A stretch of DNA of 64,000 bases from JALZBL01 sp040004775 (GTDB lineage Bacteria; Actinomycetota; Actinomycetes; Mycobacteriales; Jatrophihabitantaceae). The notes below the pieces were generated by a model that saw only the letters and a program-made list of their open reading frames with translations, searched no databases and was not told the DNA's origin. Shown piece after piece: positions 8,122-16,393 of this stretch (position 1 is its first letter; each line of letters begins with the position of its first letter). Location of the stretch: positions 3,567 to 67,566 of the forward strand of contig JBDUAD010000004.1 of NCBI GenBank assembly GCA_040004775.1, given 5' to 3'. The position numbers and the translations under genes are program-made.

Positions 8122-9753
8122 GTGGACATCCGCATCCGCCGGAGCGTGCCGCGGAAGGGTGCCCCGGATGTGGCTGGTTCCGTGCGGGCCGGTGTCATCG
8201 GCCTGGTGGCCACCGCGGCCGGCCTCGGCGCCGGCGAGGTAGCGGCAGCGTTCACCCGGCCGGAGGCGGCGCCCATCGTCGTAGTGGCCAACCGTTTCAT
8301 CGCCGGGACGCCGGAGTGGCTCAAGCAGTTCGCCATCGGCCAATTCGGCACTTCGGACAAGGATGCATTGCGCATCGGCATCTACGCCGTGATCGCTGCG
8401 CTGGCCGTCGCGGTCGGCCTGCGGGCGGTCGAGCGCCTGCGCAACGGCCTGATCGGCGTCGCGCTCTTCACGCTGGTCGGCGCGCTGTGTGCCTTGACCA
8501 CCAGTGCCCACCGCCCTTCGGACGTCGTGCCGACCCTTGTCGCCGGGACGGCGACCGCTGCCGCCGTATGGTTCCTCGTCCGCCGCTTGGCGTCCGAGCG
8601 GGGCGGGGTCGACGCACGATCCGTCGGACCAGGCACGGGACCCAGCGGAGTGGAACCCAGCGGAGTGGACCCCAGCGGACCGGACCGGCGCACCGTGCTG
8701 ATCGTCGTCGGCCCCGTCGCGGCCGCGGCGGCCGGGCTGGCCTGGGGCGGTAGGAGCCTGCAGCACCGGCGCTTCGACGCCGCCCGCTCCCGCCACCGGG
8801 TGGTGCTGCCTGCGCCCGTCGAGCCGGAGCCGGCCGCCCTGCCGGCGCGCGCCGATCTCGGCCGCAGCCCGGTCCCGTTCGTCACCAGAAACGAAGACTT
8901 TTACCGCATTGACACGGCCTATGTGGTGCCGCAGATCGAGGCCGAGTCGTGGCAGCTGCGCATCACCGGAGCGGTGGAACGGCCGCTGACCCTGACGTTC
9001 GCCGACCTGTTGCGGCGGCCGCTAGTCGAACGCTGGATCACCCTGGTCTGCGTGTCGAACGAGGTGGGCGGTTACCTGACCGGAACCGCCCTGTGGCGCG
9101 GCGCCCGGCTGGCCCCTCTGTTGCGCGAAGCCGGTATCCGGCCCGGCGCCGACCAGCTGGTCTGCCGGTCGAAGGACGGGATGACGATCGGCACGCCGGT
9201 GGCCGCGGTCATGGACGGTCGCGACGCGCTGCTGGCGGTGGGCATGAACGGCGTGCCGCTGCCGTTGGCCCACGGGTTCCCGGTGCGGATGGTAGTGCCC
9301 GGGCTCTACGGGTACGTCTCGGCCTGCAAGTGGATCACCGAGATCGAGGTGACCACCTTCGCCGCCTACGACGCGTACTGGGTGCGCAACGGGTGGCTGG
9401 CGCAGGGGCCGATTCAGCTCGGCTCCCGCATCGACACCCCGGCCGGCGGGCGTCGGGTGCGGACCGGTGACACCGTGACGGTCGCCGGGGTGGCCTGGCA
9501 TCAGCACGTCGGCGTCGCGCGGGTCGAGGTCCGCGTCGACGACGGCCCGTGGATGGGGGCCGACTTGGGCACCGTGCCGTCCAGCGACACCTGGCGGCAG
9601 TGGACCGTGCCCTGGCGAGTGGTCGAACGCGGCGCGCACACCGTCACCGTGCGGGCCGTAAGTGCGGACGGCGGCGTCCAGGACACCGCGATTCGCCGCC
9701 CCCTGCCCGGAGCGGCCAGCGGCCTGCACCGGATCACCGTCACCGCGACCTGA
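8122..9753 (+). CDS. Membrane-anchored molybdopterin-dependent oxidoreductase (sulfite-oxidase fold)
   Basis: This 543-residue protein has several N-terminal membrane segments within residues 1-160 and again near 190-215, then an extracytoplasmic sulfite-oxidase/YedY-type molybdenum cofactor domain. The likely Mo-ligand cysteine is C310 in TLVCVSNEVGG, and the family WLAQGPIQLGSRID and dimerisation-type C-terminal Ig-like domain follow. The linker holds a three-fold 15-bp repeat (PSG-V/P-E/D). The physiological substrate is unknown; sulfite or a methionine sulfoxide-type sulfoxide would fit the fold. It sits between cysM and the rhomboid gene, where related clusters usually lack it. GTG 8122 is the start, with no strong ribosome site. 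Confidence 0.85.
   Translation: MDIRIRRSVPRKGAPDVAGSVRAGVIGLVATAAGLGAGEVAAAFTRPEAAPIVVVANRFIAGTPEWLKQFAIGQFGTSDKDALRIGIYAVIAALAVAVGLRAVERLRNGLIGVALFTLVGALCALTTSAHRPSDVVPTLVAGTATAAAVWFLVRRLASERGGVDARSVGPGTGPSGVEPSGVDPSGPDRRTVLIVVGPVAAAAAGLAWGGRSLQHRRFDAARSRHRVVLPAPVEPEPAALPARADLGRSPVPFVTRNEDFYRIDTAYVVPQIEAESWQLRITGAVERPLTLTFADLLRRPLVERWITLVCVSNEVGGYLTGTALWRGARLAPLLREAGIRPGADQLVCRSKDGMTIGTPVAAVMDGRDALLAVGMNGVPLPLAHGFPVRMVVPGLYGYVSACKWITEIEVTTFAAYDAYWVRNGWLAQGPIQLGSRIDTPAGGRRVRTGDTVTVAGVAWHQHVGVARVEVRVDDGPWMGADLGTVPSSDTWRQWTVPWRVVERGAHTVTVRAVSADGGVQDTAIRRPLPGAASGLHRITVTAT
8641..8685 (+). repeat. 15-bp tandem repeat, three copies
   Basis: The copies at 8641-8655, 8656-8670 and 8671-8685 start CCCAGCGGAGTGGA or nearly so. 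They encode PSGVE, PSGVD and PSGPD in the periplasmic linker of the molybdopterin oxidoreductase. Confidence 0.9.
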
Positions 9754-9806
9754 GGTGGCAGCCGCGAGCCGGATGCTTTCGCGCGGTGGACGCCGCTGGC
9801 CGTCGC

Positions 9807-9812
9807 TAGGCT
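9807..9812 (+). promoter_or_regulatory. -10 box (TAGGCT) of the rhomboid gene, leaderless type
   Basis: TAGGCT lies 7 nt before GTG 9820, supporting that start and a leaderless message for the rhomboid-murI group. Confidence 0.5.
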
Positions 9813-9819
9813 CGGCGGT

Positions 9820-10674
9820 GTGAGTTCCTCGGCGTCGCCACCGGGCCGGTCCGGCCTCGGCCGCTTCCGGCTCGGCCGGTCGACCGACCCGCCGTCCGAC
9901 GCGGCCGCGGCCCGCCGGCCGTTCCCGTCGCGGCCGGCATCCGCTCGGCCGGCATCGACTCGGCCGGGACCCACTCCACCGGCATCGTCTCGCCCGGGAC
10001 CCACTCCACCGGCTACCGGCCGCACCGCGGCGCTGCGCCGGCGCTTCGACGTGGACACGTGGAGTGGCGCGCTGGCGGTCATGGTCGCCGTGGTCGCGCT
10101 GTTGTGGGTGGTCGAGATTGTCGACGCGGCCGGCGGCCACCGCCTCGATCGGTTCGGCTTGCGGCCGCGGCGCCTGGATGGGTTGGACGGCATTCTCACC
10201 ATGCCGTTCCTGCACGGCGGGGGCGGCCACCTGCTGGCCAACACGTTCCCGCTGCTGGTCATCGGCTGGATGGTGCTGGTCAGTGGCCTCGGTCTCTTCC
10301 TGCGCGCCACGGCGATCATCATCGTGGCCGGCGGAATCGGCACCTGGCTCGTCGGTTCCACGGGCACGGTCATCGTCGGGGCCAGCGCAGTGATCTTCGG
10401 CTGGCTGGGCTACCTGCTCGCTCGGGCCTACTTCGCCCGCAAGGTGGGTTCGATCCTCGCCGCGGCCTTCGCGCTGTTCTTCTTCGGCGGCCTGTTCTCG
10501 GGGCTGCTGCCCACGGTCAGGGCCGACATCTCGTGGCAGGCCCACGTCTGCGGCTTCCTAGCCGGTGTGCTGGCCGGGTACCTGCTCCACCCGGCCAAGG
10601 GTTCGCCGCGCGCGCTGAAGCGGTCCGGCACCGGCGGACCGGACCCGATGAGCACCCAGCGGACCCGGCGGTGA
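9820..10674 (+). CDS. Rhomboid family intramembrane serine protease
   Basis: This 284-residue protein has a Pro/Ser/Arg-rich cytosolic N-terminus of about 70 residues containing a 10-residue repeat, followed by a rhomboid core with six or so membrane segments. The conserved HGGGGHLLANTFPLLVIG helix is present. The catalytic serine lies in VGASAVIFGWLG and the catalytic histidine in WQAHVCGFLAG. Rhomboids cut membrane proteins within the bilayer; the substrate here is unknown. Its stop overlaps the murI GTG (GTGA). Rhomboid next to murI is the usual actinobacterial order. Confidence 0.9.
   Translation: MSSSASPPGRSGLGRFRLGRSTDPPSDAAAARRPFPSRPASARPASTRPGPTPPASSRPGPTPPATGRTAALRRRFDVDTWSGALAVMVAVVALLWVVEIVDAAGGHRLDRFGLRPRRLDGLDGILTMPFLHGGGGHLLANTFPLLVIGWMVLVSGLGLFLRATAIIIVAGGIGTWLVGSTGTVIVGASAVIFGWLGYLLARAYFARKVGSILAAAFALFFFGGLFSGLLPTVRADISWQAHVCGFLAGVLAGYLLHPAKGSPRALKRSGTGGPDPMSTQRTRR
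9931..10020 (+). repeat. 30-bp imperfect tandem repeat, three copies
   Basis: The copies at 9931-9960, 9961-9990 and 9991-10020 encode three related decapeptides (RPASARPAST, RPGPTPPASS, RPGPTPPATG) in the N-terminal tail of the rhomboid protein. The last two copies are the closest match. Confidence 0.85.
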
Positions 10675-11528
10675 CGGGGGTCGACCGGCCGATCGGAGTG
10701 TTCGACTCGGGCGTCGGCGGTCTCACCGTGGCCCGCGCCGTGGCTGACCTGCTGCCGTCGGAATCGCTGCACTACCTCGGCGACACCGCCCACGGGCCGT
10801 ACGGTCCGCTGCCGATCGCCGAGGTCCGCCGCCGGGCATTGGCCGCGATGGACACCTTGGTCGACAGTGGAATCAAGCTGCTCGTCATCGCCTGCAACAG
10901 TGCAAGTGCGGCCTGCCTGCGCGACGCCCGTGAGAGGTACGACGTCCCGGTGGTGGAGGTCATCCTGCCGGCGGTGCGGCGGGCCATGCGGGCCACCCGG
11001 ACCAACCGGGTCGGGGTAATCGGTACCGCGGTGACCATCGCCAGTCGCTCCTACGACGACGCGTTCGCCGCCGCACCCGACGTCGTACTGACCGGCGCCG
11101 CCTGTCCGCGGTTCGTGGATTTCGTCGAACGCGGGGTCACCAGCGGCCGTCAATTGCTCGGCCTGGCCGAGTCCTACCTGGCCCCCGTCACCAGCGCCGA
11201 TGTCGACACGCTGATCCTCGGCTGCACGCACTACCCACTGCTGTCGGGACTGATCCAGACCGTCGCCGGCCCGGATGTGCTGTTGGTGTCCAGTGCCGAG
11301 GAGACGGCCAAGGACGTGTACCGGGTCCTTGCCGCCGGTGACCGGTTGCGTGACCCCCAAGCATCGCCGCCACGACACCAGTTCCGCTCCACCGGCCCGG
11401 CCGAGCCGTTCGCTCGGCTGAGCCGCCGCTTCCTCGGCTCGGAGCTGGCCGACGCCGCGGCCCGCGACGAGCAGCGCCCGCTGTGCGCGTCGCCGGTGCT
11501 GGTCGACGCGCCCGCGGCCGGGCGCTGA
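10671..11528 (+). CDS. murI: Glutamate racemase
   Basis: This 285-residue enzyme converts L-glutamate to D-glutamate for peptidoglycan. It has the phosphate-loop type start IGVFDSGVGGL, catalytic Cys75 in IACNSAS, and the second catalytic cysteine, Cys185, in LGCTHYP. GTG 10671 overlaps the rhomboid stop, and the resulting N-terminus aligns with family members. The C-terminal 20 residues are variable. It is followed by an MBL-fold gene and rph, the standard actinobacterial murI neighbourhood. Confidence 0.95.
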   Translation: MTGVDRPIGVFDSGVGGLTVARAVADLLPSESLHYLGDTAHGPYGPLPIAEVRRRALAAMDTLVDSGIKLLVIACNSASAACLRDARERYDVPVVEVILPAVRRAMRATRTNRVGVIGTAVTIASRSYDDAFAAAPDVVLTGAACPRFVDFVERGVTSGRQLLGLAESYLAPVTSADVDTLILGCTHYPLLSGLIQTVAGPDVLLVSSAEETAKDVYRVLAAGDRLRDPQASPPRHQFRSTGPAEPFARLSRRFLGSELADAAARDEQRPLCASPVLVDAPAAGR

Positions 11529-11541
11529 GGGGCATCGAGCG

Positions 11542-12297
11542 GTGCGGCTGACGATCATCGGGTGCTCGGGCAGCGGCCCGTCCGCGGCCAGCTGCGCGTC
11601 GTGCTACCTGGTGGAAGAGGACGGGTTCGCCATAGTGGTCGACCTCGGCAGTGGCGCGCTGGTGCCCTTGCTCGGGCGGATGTCCGTGTCCGGCATCGGC
11701 GCCATCGCCCTGAGCCACCTGCACGCCGACCACTGCTTGGACATGGTGCCGCTGGCCGTCGCCCTGCACTACGGCCGGGAACGCCCGCCGCAGCCCATCC
11801 CGGTGCTGGCCCCGGCCGAGGCGCCGCGCCGGTTGGCGCAGGCAAATTATCCGGGCACGCCCGACTCGTTCTTCGCCGAACTGTTCGCCTTCACCGCGGT
11901 CGACGGCAGCACCGGATCGTCGCAGCTGGGGCCGTTCACCGTAACGACGGCGCGGATGGACCACCCGGTGCCGACGGTCGGCTACCGGATCACCGCCGGC
12001 GACCGGACGCTGGCCTACTCCGGCGACACCGGACCCACAGCCGCCCTGGTCGAACTGGCCCGCGACGCCGACACGCTGCTGTGCGAGGCGTCCTGGGCCG
12101 ACGGTCCCGAGCAGCAATCGAACCTGCACCTGACCGCCGCGGCGGCCGCCGAGCACGCCACCGCGGCCGGGGTGGGTCGCCTGCTGATCACCCATGTGCC
12201 GGCTTGGGAGTCGAGCGAGCGCGCCGCCGCCGTCGCCGCCGAGGTCTTCCGCGGGCCGGTCGAGGCGGTCACCGCGGGCGCCCAGTACGAGATCTGA
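11542..12297 (+). CDS. MBL-fold metallohydrolase next to rph
   Basis: This 251-residue protein has the metallo-beta-lactamase zinc motif H59-L-H61-A-D63-H64 (SHLHADHCLD), a further His in ARMDHPVPTVGYRI, the bridging Asp in YSGDTGPTAALVE and a C-terminal His in ITHVPAW. This is the RNase Z / cyclic-phosphodiesterase-like branch. Its place between murI and rph is conserved in actinobacteria and suggests nucleotide or RNA processing, but the substrate is not established. ATG versus GTG is resolved by the conserved MRLTIIGCSGSGP start, translated from GTG 11542. Confidence 0.88.
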   Translation: MRLTIIGCSGSGPSAASCASCYLVEEDGFAIVVDLGSGALVPLLGRMSVSGIGAIALSHLHADHCLDMVPLAVALHYGRERPPQPIPVLAPAEAPRRLAQANYPGTPDSFFAELFAFTAVDGSTGSSQLGPFTVTTARMDHPVPTVGYRITAGDRTLAYSGDTGPTAALVELARDADTLLCEASWADGPEQQSNLHLTAAAAAEHATAAGVGRLLITHVPAWESSERAAAVAAEVFRGPVEAVTAGAQYEI

Positions 12298-12427
12298 TCG
12301 GAGCTCCGACGGCAGGTCCGCTTTCGGTAGTCGGAACGTTGGCCGCCGAGCGGCGCGACACGCCGGGCGGATTTTGCCCAGCGGCCAACCGTCAGCGTCA
12401 CCTGCAGGAGGGGTCGGAGGCGGCGGC

Positions 12428-12433
12428 TAACCT
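12428..12433 (+). promoter_or_regulatory. -10 box (TAACCT) of rph, leaderless type
   Basis: TAACCT lies 7 nt before ATG 12441. It supports this rph start and a separate leaderless message for rph-rdgB-DUF5990. Confidence 0.55.
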
Positions 12434-12440
12434 TCCGGCC

Positions 12441-13205
12441 ATGGCCACGCCGAGCAGCCGACCCAACGGCAGCCGACCCGACGGCAGCCGACCCGACGGA
12501 CGGGCGCCCGACCAGCTGCGTCCGGTGACCTTCACCCGCAACTGGCAACTGCACGCCGAAGGCTCGGCGCTGGTCGAGTTCGGCAACACCAAGGTGCTGT
12601 GTGCGGCGTCGGTCACGCAGGGCGTTCCGCGCTGGCGCAAGGGCAGCGGCCTCGGGTGGGTGACGGCCGAGTACGCGATGCTTCCGCGGGCCACCAACAC
12701 CCGCACCGACCGGGAGTCGGTCCGCGGGCGTATCGGCGGCCGCACGCACGAGATCTCCCGCCTTATCGGTCGCAGCCTGCGTGCCGCGATCGACCTGGGC
12801 GCGCTCGGGGAGAACTCGATCGCCATCGACTGCGACGTCCTGCAGGCCGACGGCGGAACGCGTACCGCGGCGATCACCGGCGCTTACGTCGCGCTGGCCG
12901 ATGCAGTGGCCTGGCTGTCCGAGCAGGGATCGCTGGCCAAGCCCGACGCCCTGCGCGACTCGGTGGCCGCGGTGTCGGTCGGAATCATCGACGGTGAGCC
13001 GCGCCTGGACCTGATGTATGCCGAGGACGTGCGGGCCGAGACCGATATGAACGTCGTGTGCACCGGCAACGGCGACTTCGTCGAGGTGCAGGGAACCGCC
13101 GAGGGCGTTCCGTTCGACCGCGGTGAGCTCGACGCGCTGCTCGACCTGGCCGTTCAGGGCTGCCGCGAGCTGTGCGAGCGGCAGCAGGCCGCGCTGGGCT
13201 CATGA
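12441..13205 (+). CDS. rph: Ribonuclease PH
   Basis: This 254-residue phosphorolytic exoribonuclease trims the 3' ends of tRNA precursors. The core starts at RPDGRAPDQLRPVTF and includes EGSALVEFGNTKVLC, the GWVTAEYAMLPRAT loop, GGRTHEISRLIGRSLRA and the catalytic Asp region DCDVLQADGGTRTAAITGA. Fourteen residues before the core include a SRPNG/SRPDG/SRPDG repeat. The 4-nt overlap with rdgB (ATGA-type) indicates coupling. Length is normal. Confidence 0.95.
   Translation: MATPSSRPNGSRPDGSRPDGRAPDQLRPVTFTRNWQLHAEGSALVEFGNTKVLCAASVTQGVPRWRKGSGLGWVTAEYAMLPRATNTRTDRESVRGRIGGRTHEISRLIGRSLRAAIDLGALGENSIAIDCDVLQADGGTRTAAITGAYVALADAVAWLSEQGSLAKPDALRDSVAAVSVGIIDGEPRLDLMYAEDVRAETDMNVVCTGNGDFVEVQGTAEGVPFDRGELDALLDLAVQGCRELCERQQAALGS
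12456..12500 (+). repeat. 15-bp tandem repeat at the rph N-terminus, three copies
   Basis: Three 15-bp units encode SRPNG, SRPDG, SRPDG just before the conserved RNase PH core. The last two are identical at the protein level and nearly so in DNA. Confidence 0.85.
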
Positions 13206-13864
13206 GCGTCTCGGTGCTGGTCGCCAGCCGCAACCCCAAGAAGCTGGCCGAGCTGCGCCGCATATTGGCTCCGCTGGTCGAGGTGGACGTCGTCGGCCTG
13301 GACGACGTCGAGCCGTATGAGGAGGTGCCCGAGTCCGGCGCCACCTTCGCCGACAACGCCCTGATCAAAGGGCGCGAGGGCTACCGGCACTCCAGTCTGC
13401 TGACCGTCGCCGACGACTCCGGCCTGTGCGTCGACGCCCTTAACCAGATGCCCGGCGTGCTGTCGGCCCGGTGGGCCGGCGCGGCGCGTAGTGACGACGC
13501 CAATGTCGACCTCGTCCTCGAACAACTGGCCGACGTGCCCGACGATCGCCTGGACGCGTCGTTCGTGTGCGCCGTCGCGGTGGTGGGCTCGACCGGCGAG
13601 CAGGTCGTGGAGGGCCGCATGACCGGTCACCTCATCCGTCAGCGGCGCGGTAGCGGCGGCTTCGGCTACGACCCGATCTTTGTCGCGGACGGCACCGACA
13701 GGACGAGTGCCGAGCTGAGCGTGGCCGAGAAGGACGCGATCAGCCACCGCGGACGGGCGCTGCGCGCGGCTGCCCCACTCATCGTGGCGGCCCTCGGGCG
13801 GCCGGCGATGACCGAGGCGGGAGGGCGCTCGGCAATGACCGAGGCCCGAGGCGGTCGGCAATGA
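13202..13864 (+). CDS. rdgB: XTP/dITP diphosphatase (HAM1 family)
   Basis: This 220-residue housecleaning pyrophosphatase hydrolyses non-canonical purine triphosphates (XTP, dITP). Motifs are SRNPKKLAELRRIL at the N-terminus, ESGATFADNALIKGREG, VADDSGLCVDALN and FGYDPIF, with EKDAISHRG near the end. The last 20 residues (two AMTEA units) come from a tandem duplication that also includes the start of the next gene. It overlaps rph by 4 nt and DUF5990 by 4 nt. Confidence 0.94.
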   Translation: MSVSVLVASRNPKKLAELRRILAPLVEVDVVGLDDVEPYEEVPESGATFADNALIKGREGYRHSSLLTVADDSGLCVDALNQMPGVLSARWAGAARSDDANVDLVLEQLADVPDDRLDASFVCAVAVVGSTGEQVVEGRMTGHLIRQRRGSGGFGYDPIFVADGTDRTSAELSVAEKDAISHRGRALRAAAPLIVAALGRPAMTEAGGRSAMTEARGGRQ

Positions 13865-13870
13865 CCGCGG
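13800..13870 (+). repeat. Tandem duplication spanning the rdgB/DUF5990 boundary
   Basis: Near-identical segments around ATGACCG recur at 13808, 13835 and 13861 (spacing 27 and 26 bp). The third is the actual start of the DUF5990 gene; the first two are read within the rdgB tail as AMTEA. Confidence 0.8.
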
Positions 13871-14298
13871 TCACCATCATCGGCACCGATCTGCCCGGCC
13901 GCCGGGTCGGCGGCCCGGGCGACGTGCACGTCGGCATCCAGCGCGGCAGCGACGTCGAGCAGCTCGTGCCCGCTGACGCTTCCCGAGCGGAGTTCGTGCT
14001 GGATGTCGCCCCACGAACCGCCAGGGACGGCCGCCTGGACTACGGAGGCCCCTACGTGCACGGCCCCATCGGGGACCGCTTCCTGTACCTGAGCTGGGGC
14101 GAGGTCGGCGGGGGCGGGCAGTTCGCGATGTTCCGCCGGGCCAAGGTGCGGCTGGGCACGGTGCCGGCCGAGATAGCCGCCGCGCTGGCCGAGGGTCACG
14201 CGGTGGTCGGCGAGCTGCGACTGACCGACGAGCGCGGTGGCCCGCTATGCGCATCCGTGCCGGCGACGTCGGTGGCGTGGTCGACGTCGTCCCGGTGA
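13861..14298 (+). CDS. DUF5990 family protein
   Basis: This 145-residue protein is recognised as DUF5990 by TIIGTDLPGR near the start, DVHVGIQRGSDVEQLVPAD, the GGPYVHGPIGDRFLYLSWGEV block and FAMFRRAKVRL. The function is unknown. It is predicted cytosolic with a single compact domain. ATG 13861 overlaps the rdgB stop (ATGA), so the two are probably translated together. The C-terminus, with CASVPATSVAWS, fits the family end, so I do not think it is frameshifted. Confidence 0.8.
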   Translation: MTAVTIIGTDLPGRRVGGPGDVHVGIQRGSDVEQLVPADASRAEFVLDVAPRTARDGRLDYGGPYVHGPIGDRFLYLSWGEVGGGGQFAMFRRAKVRLGTVPAEIAAALAEGHAVVGELRLTDERGGPLCASVPATSVAWSTSSR

Positions 14299-14320
14299 AG
14301 CTGACCTGCTCGGTGCGGCT

Positions 14321-15019
14321 GTGGTGAACCGCGGTTCCGCCGTGGCCAGGCCGCTCGGCCCCCTGTTCGAGCAGGTCTTCGGCGCGGTGCTGTTCGATCT
14401 GGACGGCACGCTCATCGACTCCACTCCGGCGGTGGACCGGTCCTGGGCGACGTGGGCGGCCGAGTTCGGACTCGAAGGTCATCCCGTGCTGGCGGTACAC
14501 GGTCTGCCCGCGGGTGACAAGGTCCGCGCCATCGCCACGGCCGGGGACCTGCCCGCCGACCAGGTCGCCGCGGCGGTGGCGCGCATCACTGAGATCGAGT
14601 TGAGCGACATCGGCGGGGTGGTTGCCCTGCCCGGGGCGGTCGCGGCCCTGACTGCGGTGCTGGACGACCGGCTGGCCATCGTCACCTCCTGCACCGCCGC
14701 GCTGGCCGCGGTCCGACTAAGCGCGGCCGGGCTGAACGCGCCGGCGGTGCTGGTGACCGTGGACCAGCTCACCCACGGCAAGCCCGATCCCGAGGGATAC
14801 CTGACCGCCGCCCGGCGCACCGGCCATCCTCCGTCGCGCTGCCTGGTGGTCGAGGACGCTCCCGGAGGGTTGGCCGCCGCCGCGGCCGCCGGCTGCAGAA
14901 CCTTGGCGGTGACCACGACCACCGCCGCCGCGGACCTGCCCGCCGATGCCGTCGTCGGCACGCTGGCCGATATTGTCCTCACCGCCGACGCTCGGGGCAT
15001 TCGCGTCGGCGCTGCCTAG
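14321..15019 (+). CDS. HAD-superfamily sugar-phosphatase-like hydrolase
   Basis: This 232-residue protein has HAD motif I FDLDGTLIDS, motif II VTSCTAA (Ser/Thr), the lysine in THGKPDPEGYL and motif IV VVEDAPGGLAAAAAAG. That is the subfamily I pattern with an alpha-helical cap, as in 2-deoxyglucose-6-phosphate or glycerol-phosphate phosphatases. The substrate is unknown. The start is uncertain: GTG codons at 14321, 14324 and 14342 all precede motif I, and the upstream residues look non-coding. Confidence 0.85.
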   Translation: MVNRGSAVARPLGPLFEQVFGAVLFDLDGTLIDSTPAVDRSWATWAAEFGLEGHPVLAVHGLPAGDKVRAIATAGDLPADQVAAAVARITEIELSDIGGVVALPGAVAALTAVLDDRLAIVTSCTAALAAVRLSAAGLNAPAVLVTVDQLTHGKPDPEGYLTAARRTGHPPSRCLVVEDAPGGLAAAAAAGCRTLAVTTTTAAADLPADAVVGTLADIVLTADARGIRVGAA

Positions 15020-15022
15020 ACT
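15017..15022 (+). promoter_or_regulatory. -10 box (TAGACT) of folC, leaderless type
   Basis: TAGACT overlaps the HAD-gene stop codon and lies 6 nt before the folC GTG at 15029. Confidence 0.5.
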
Positions 15023-15028
15023 CGGCGC

Positions 15029-16393
15029 GTGCCCGCCGACCGTGCCGACGACCGTGCGGCGCTGCGCCGGGTCGAGGCCGAGATCACCGGTCGGTGGGGC
15101 GAGGGCCGCATCGACCCCACCACCGAACGCATCCGCGCCCTGCTCGACCTGCTGGGCGAGCCGCAGCGGGCCTACCGCTCGATCCATCTGACCGGCACCA
15201 ACGGCAAGACCAGCACCGCGCGCATGGTCGACGAACTGCTGCGGGCCACCGGCCTGCGCACCGGGCGCTACACGTCGCCGCACCTGTCGAGCATCACCGA
15301 ACGGATCGTCATCGATGGGGTACCGATCTCGGAGCGGGCGTTCGTCGACACCTACGACGAGATCGCGCCCTACCTCGAACTGGTTGACGCTCGATCAGAG
15401 ATCCGGCTGTCGTTCTTCGAGGTCGTCACCGCGATGGGCTTCGCCGCCTTCGCCGACGCCCCGGTGGACGTGGCCGTGGTCGAGGTCGGTATCGGCGGCA
15501 CGTGGGACGCGACCAACCAGATCGATGCCGAGGTCGCGGTGATCACGCCGATCGGCCTCGACCACGCCGAGTTCCTCGGCACCGAACTGGCCGGCATCGC
15601 TGGGGAGAAGAGCGGCATCATCAAGCCCGGGGCCTCCGCCATACTTGCCGCGCAGGACGTCGCCGCGGCCGAGCCGCTGATGCGGCGGGTGGCCGAGGTC
15701 GGCGCCCAGGTGGCCCGGGAAGGGCTGGAGTTCGGCGTCATCGAGCGTCAGGTGGCCGTGGGCGGCCAGCAGCTGACCGTGCAGGGTTTGGGCGGCGTCT
15801 ACGACGGGGTCTTTCTGCCGCTGTTCGGTGCGTATCAGGCGCAGAACGCGGCCCTCGCCCTCGCCGCGGTCGAGGCGTTCTTCGGCGCCGGGCGCGACAC
15901 CGGGCCACTGGATGCTGAGGTGGTGCGGGCCGCCTTTGCCGCCGTGCGCTCGCCGGGTCGGCTGGAGATCGTCCGGTCCGCGCCGACGGTGCTCATCGAC
16001 GCCACCCACAATCCCCACGGCATGGCCGCCACCGTCGCCGCCCTGGCCGACGGGTTCGACTTCCGCCGCCTGGTCGCGGTGGTCGGCGTGCTCGAGGGCA
16101 AGGACCTTTCCGGGATGCTGGAGCTGCTGGAACCAGCGGTGGACGAGATCGTGGCCACGGAGAGCTCATCACCCCGCGCGATCTCGGCCGACGACGTGGC
16201 CGCGGCCGCGGTCGAGCTTTTCGGCGCCGAGCGGGTGAGCGTCGAGCCGCGCCTCGACGACGCGATCGAGACGGCGATCCGGCTGGCCGAGGAGGACGCT
16301 GACACTGCGCTGAGCGGCGCCGGCGTCCTCGTCACCGGGTCGGTGGTCACCGCCGGCGAGGCGCGCATGCTGCTCACCGGGGCTGTGGTGTGA
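15029..16393 (+). CDS. folC: Dihydrofolate synthase / folylpolyglutamate synthase
   Basis: This 454-residue Mur-ligase-family enzyme adds glutamate to dihydropteroate and to reduced folates. It shows the P-loop TGTNGKTSTAR, YTSPHLSSITERI, EVGIGGTWDATNQI with IGLDHAEFLG, and the C-terminal IDATHNPHGMAATV ligase motif. GTG 15029 gives a normal N-terminus and has a -10 box 6 nt before it. The stop overlaps the GTG of the DUF4233 gene (GTGA). The folC-DUF4233-ndk order is widespread in actinobacteria, but here two genes are inserted before ndk. Confidence 0.95.
   Translation: MPADRADDRAALRRVEAEITGRWGEGRIDPTTERIRALLDLLGEPQRAYRSIHLTGTNGKTSTARMVDELLRATGLRTGRYTSPHLSSITERIVIDGVPISERAFVDTYDEIAPYLELVDARSEIRLSFFEVVTAMGFAAFADAPVDVAVVEVGIGGTWDATNQIDAEVAVITPIGLDHAEFLGTELAGIAGEKSGIIKPGASAILAAQDVAAAEPLMRRVAEVGAQVAREGLEFGVIERQVAVGGQQLTVQGLGGVYDGVFLPLFGAYQAQNAALALAAVEAFFGAGRDTGPLDAEVVRAAFAAVRSPGRLEIVRSAPTVLIDATHNPHGMAATVAALADGFDFRRLVAVVGVLEGKDLSGMLELLEPAVDEIVATESSSPRAISADDVAAAAVELFGAERVSVEPRLDDAIETAIRLAEEDADTALSGAGVLVTGSVVTAGEARMLLTGAVV

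Noticed and set aside
9022..10545. 507-codon minus-strand ORF opposite the oxidoreductase and rhomboid genes
   Set aside because: Antisense shadow with repetitive Arg/Gly/Pro composition and no family features.
14247..14326. Possible frameshift at the end of the DUF5990 gene
   Set aside because: The in-frame end CASVPATSVAWS fits the family, so the alternative frame is not needed.
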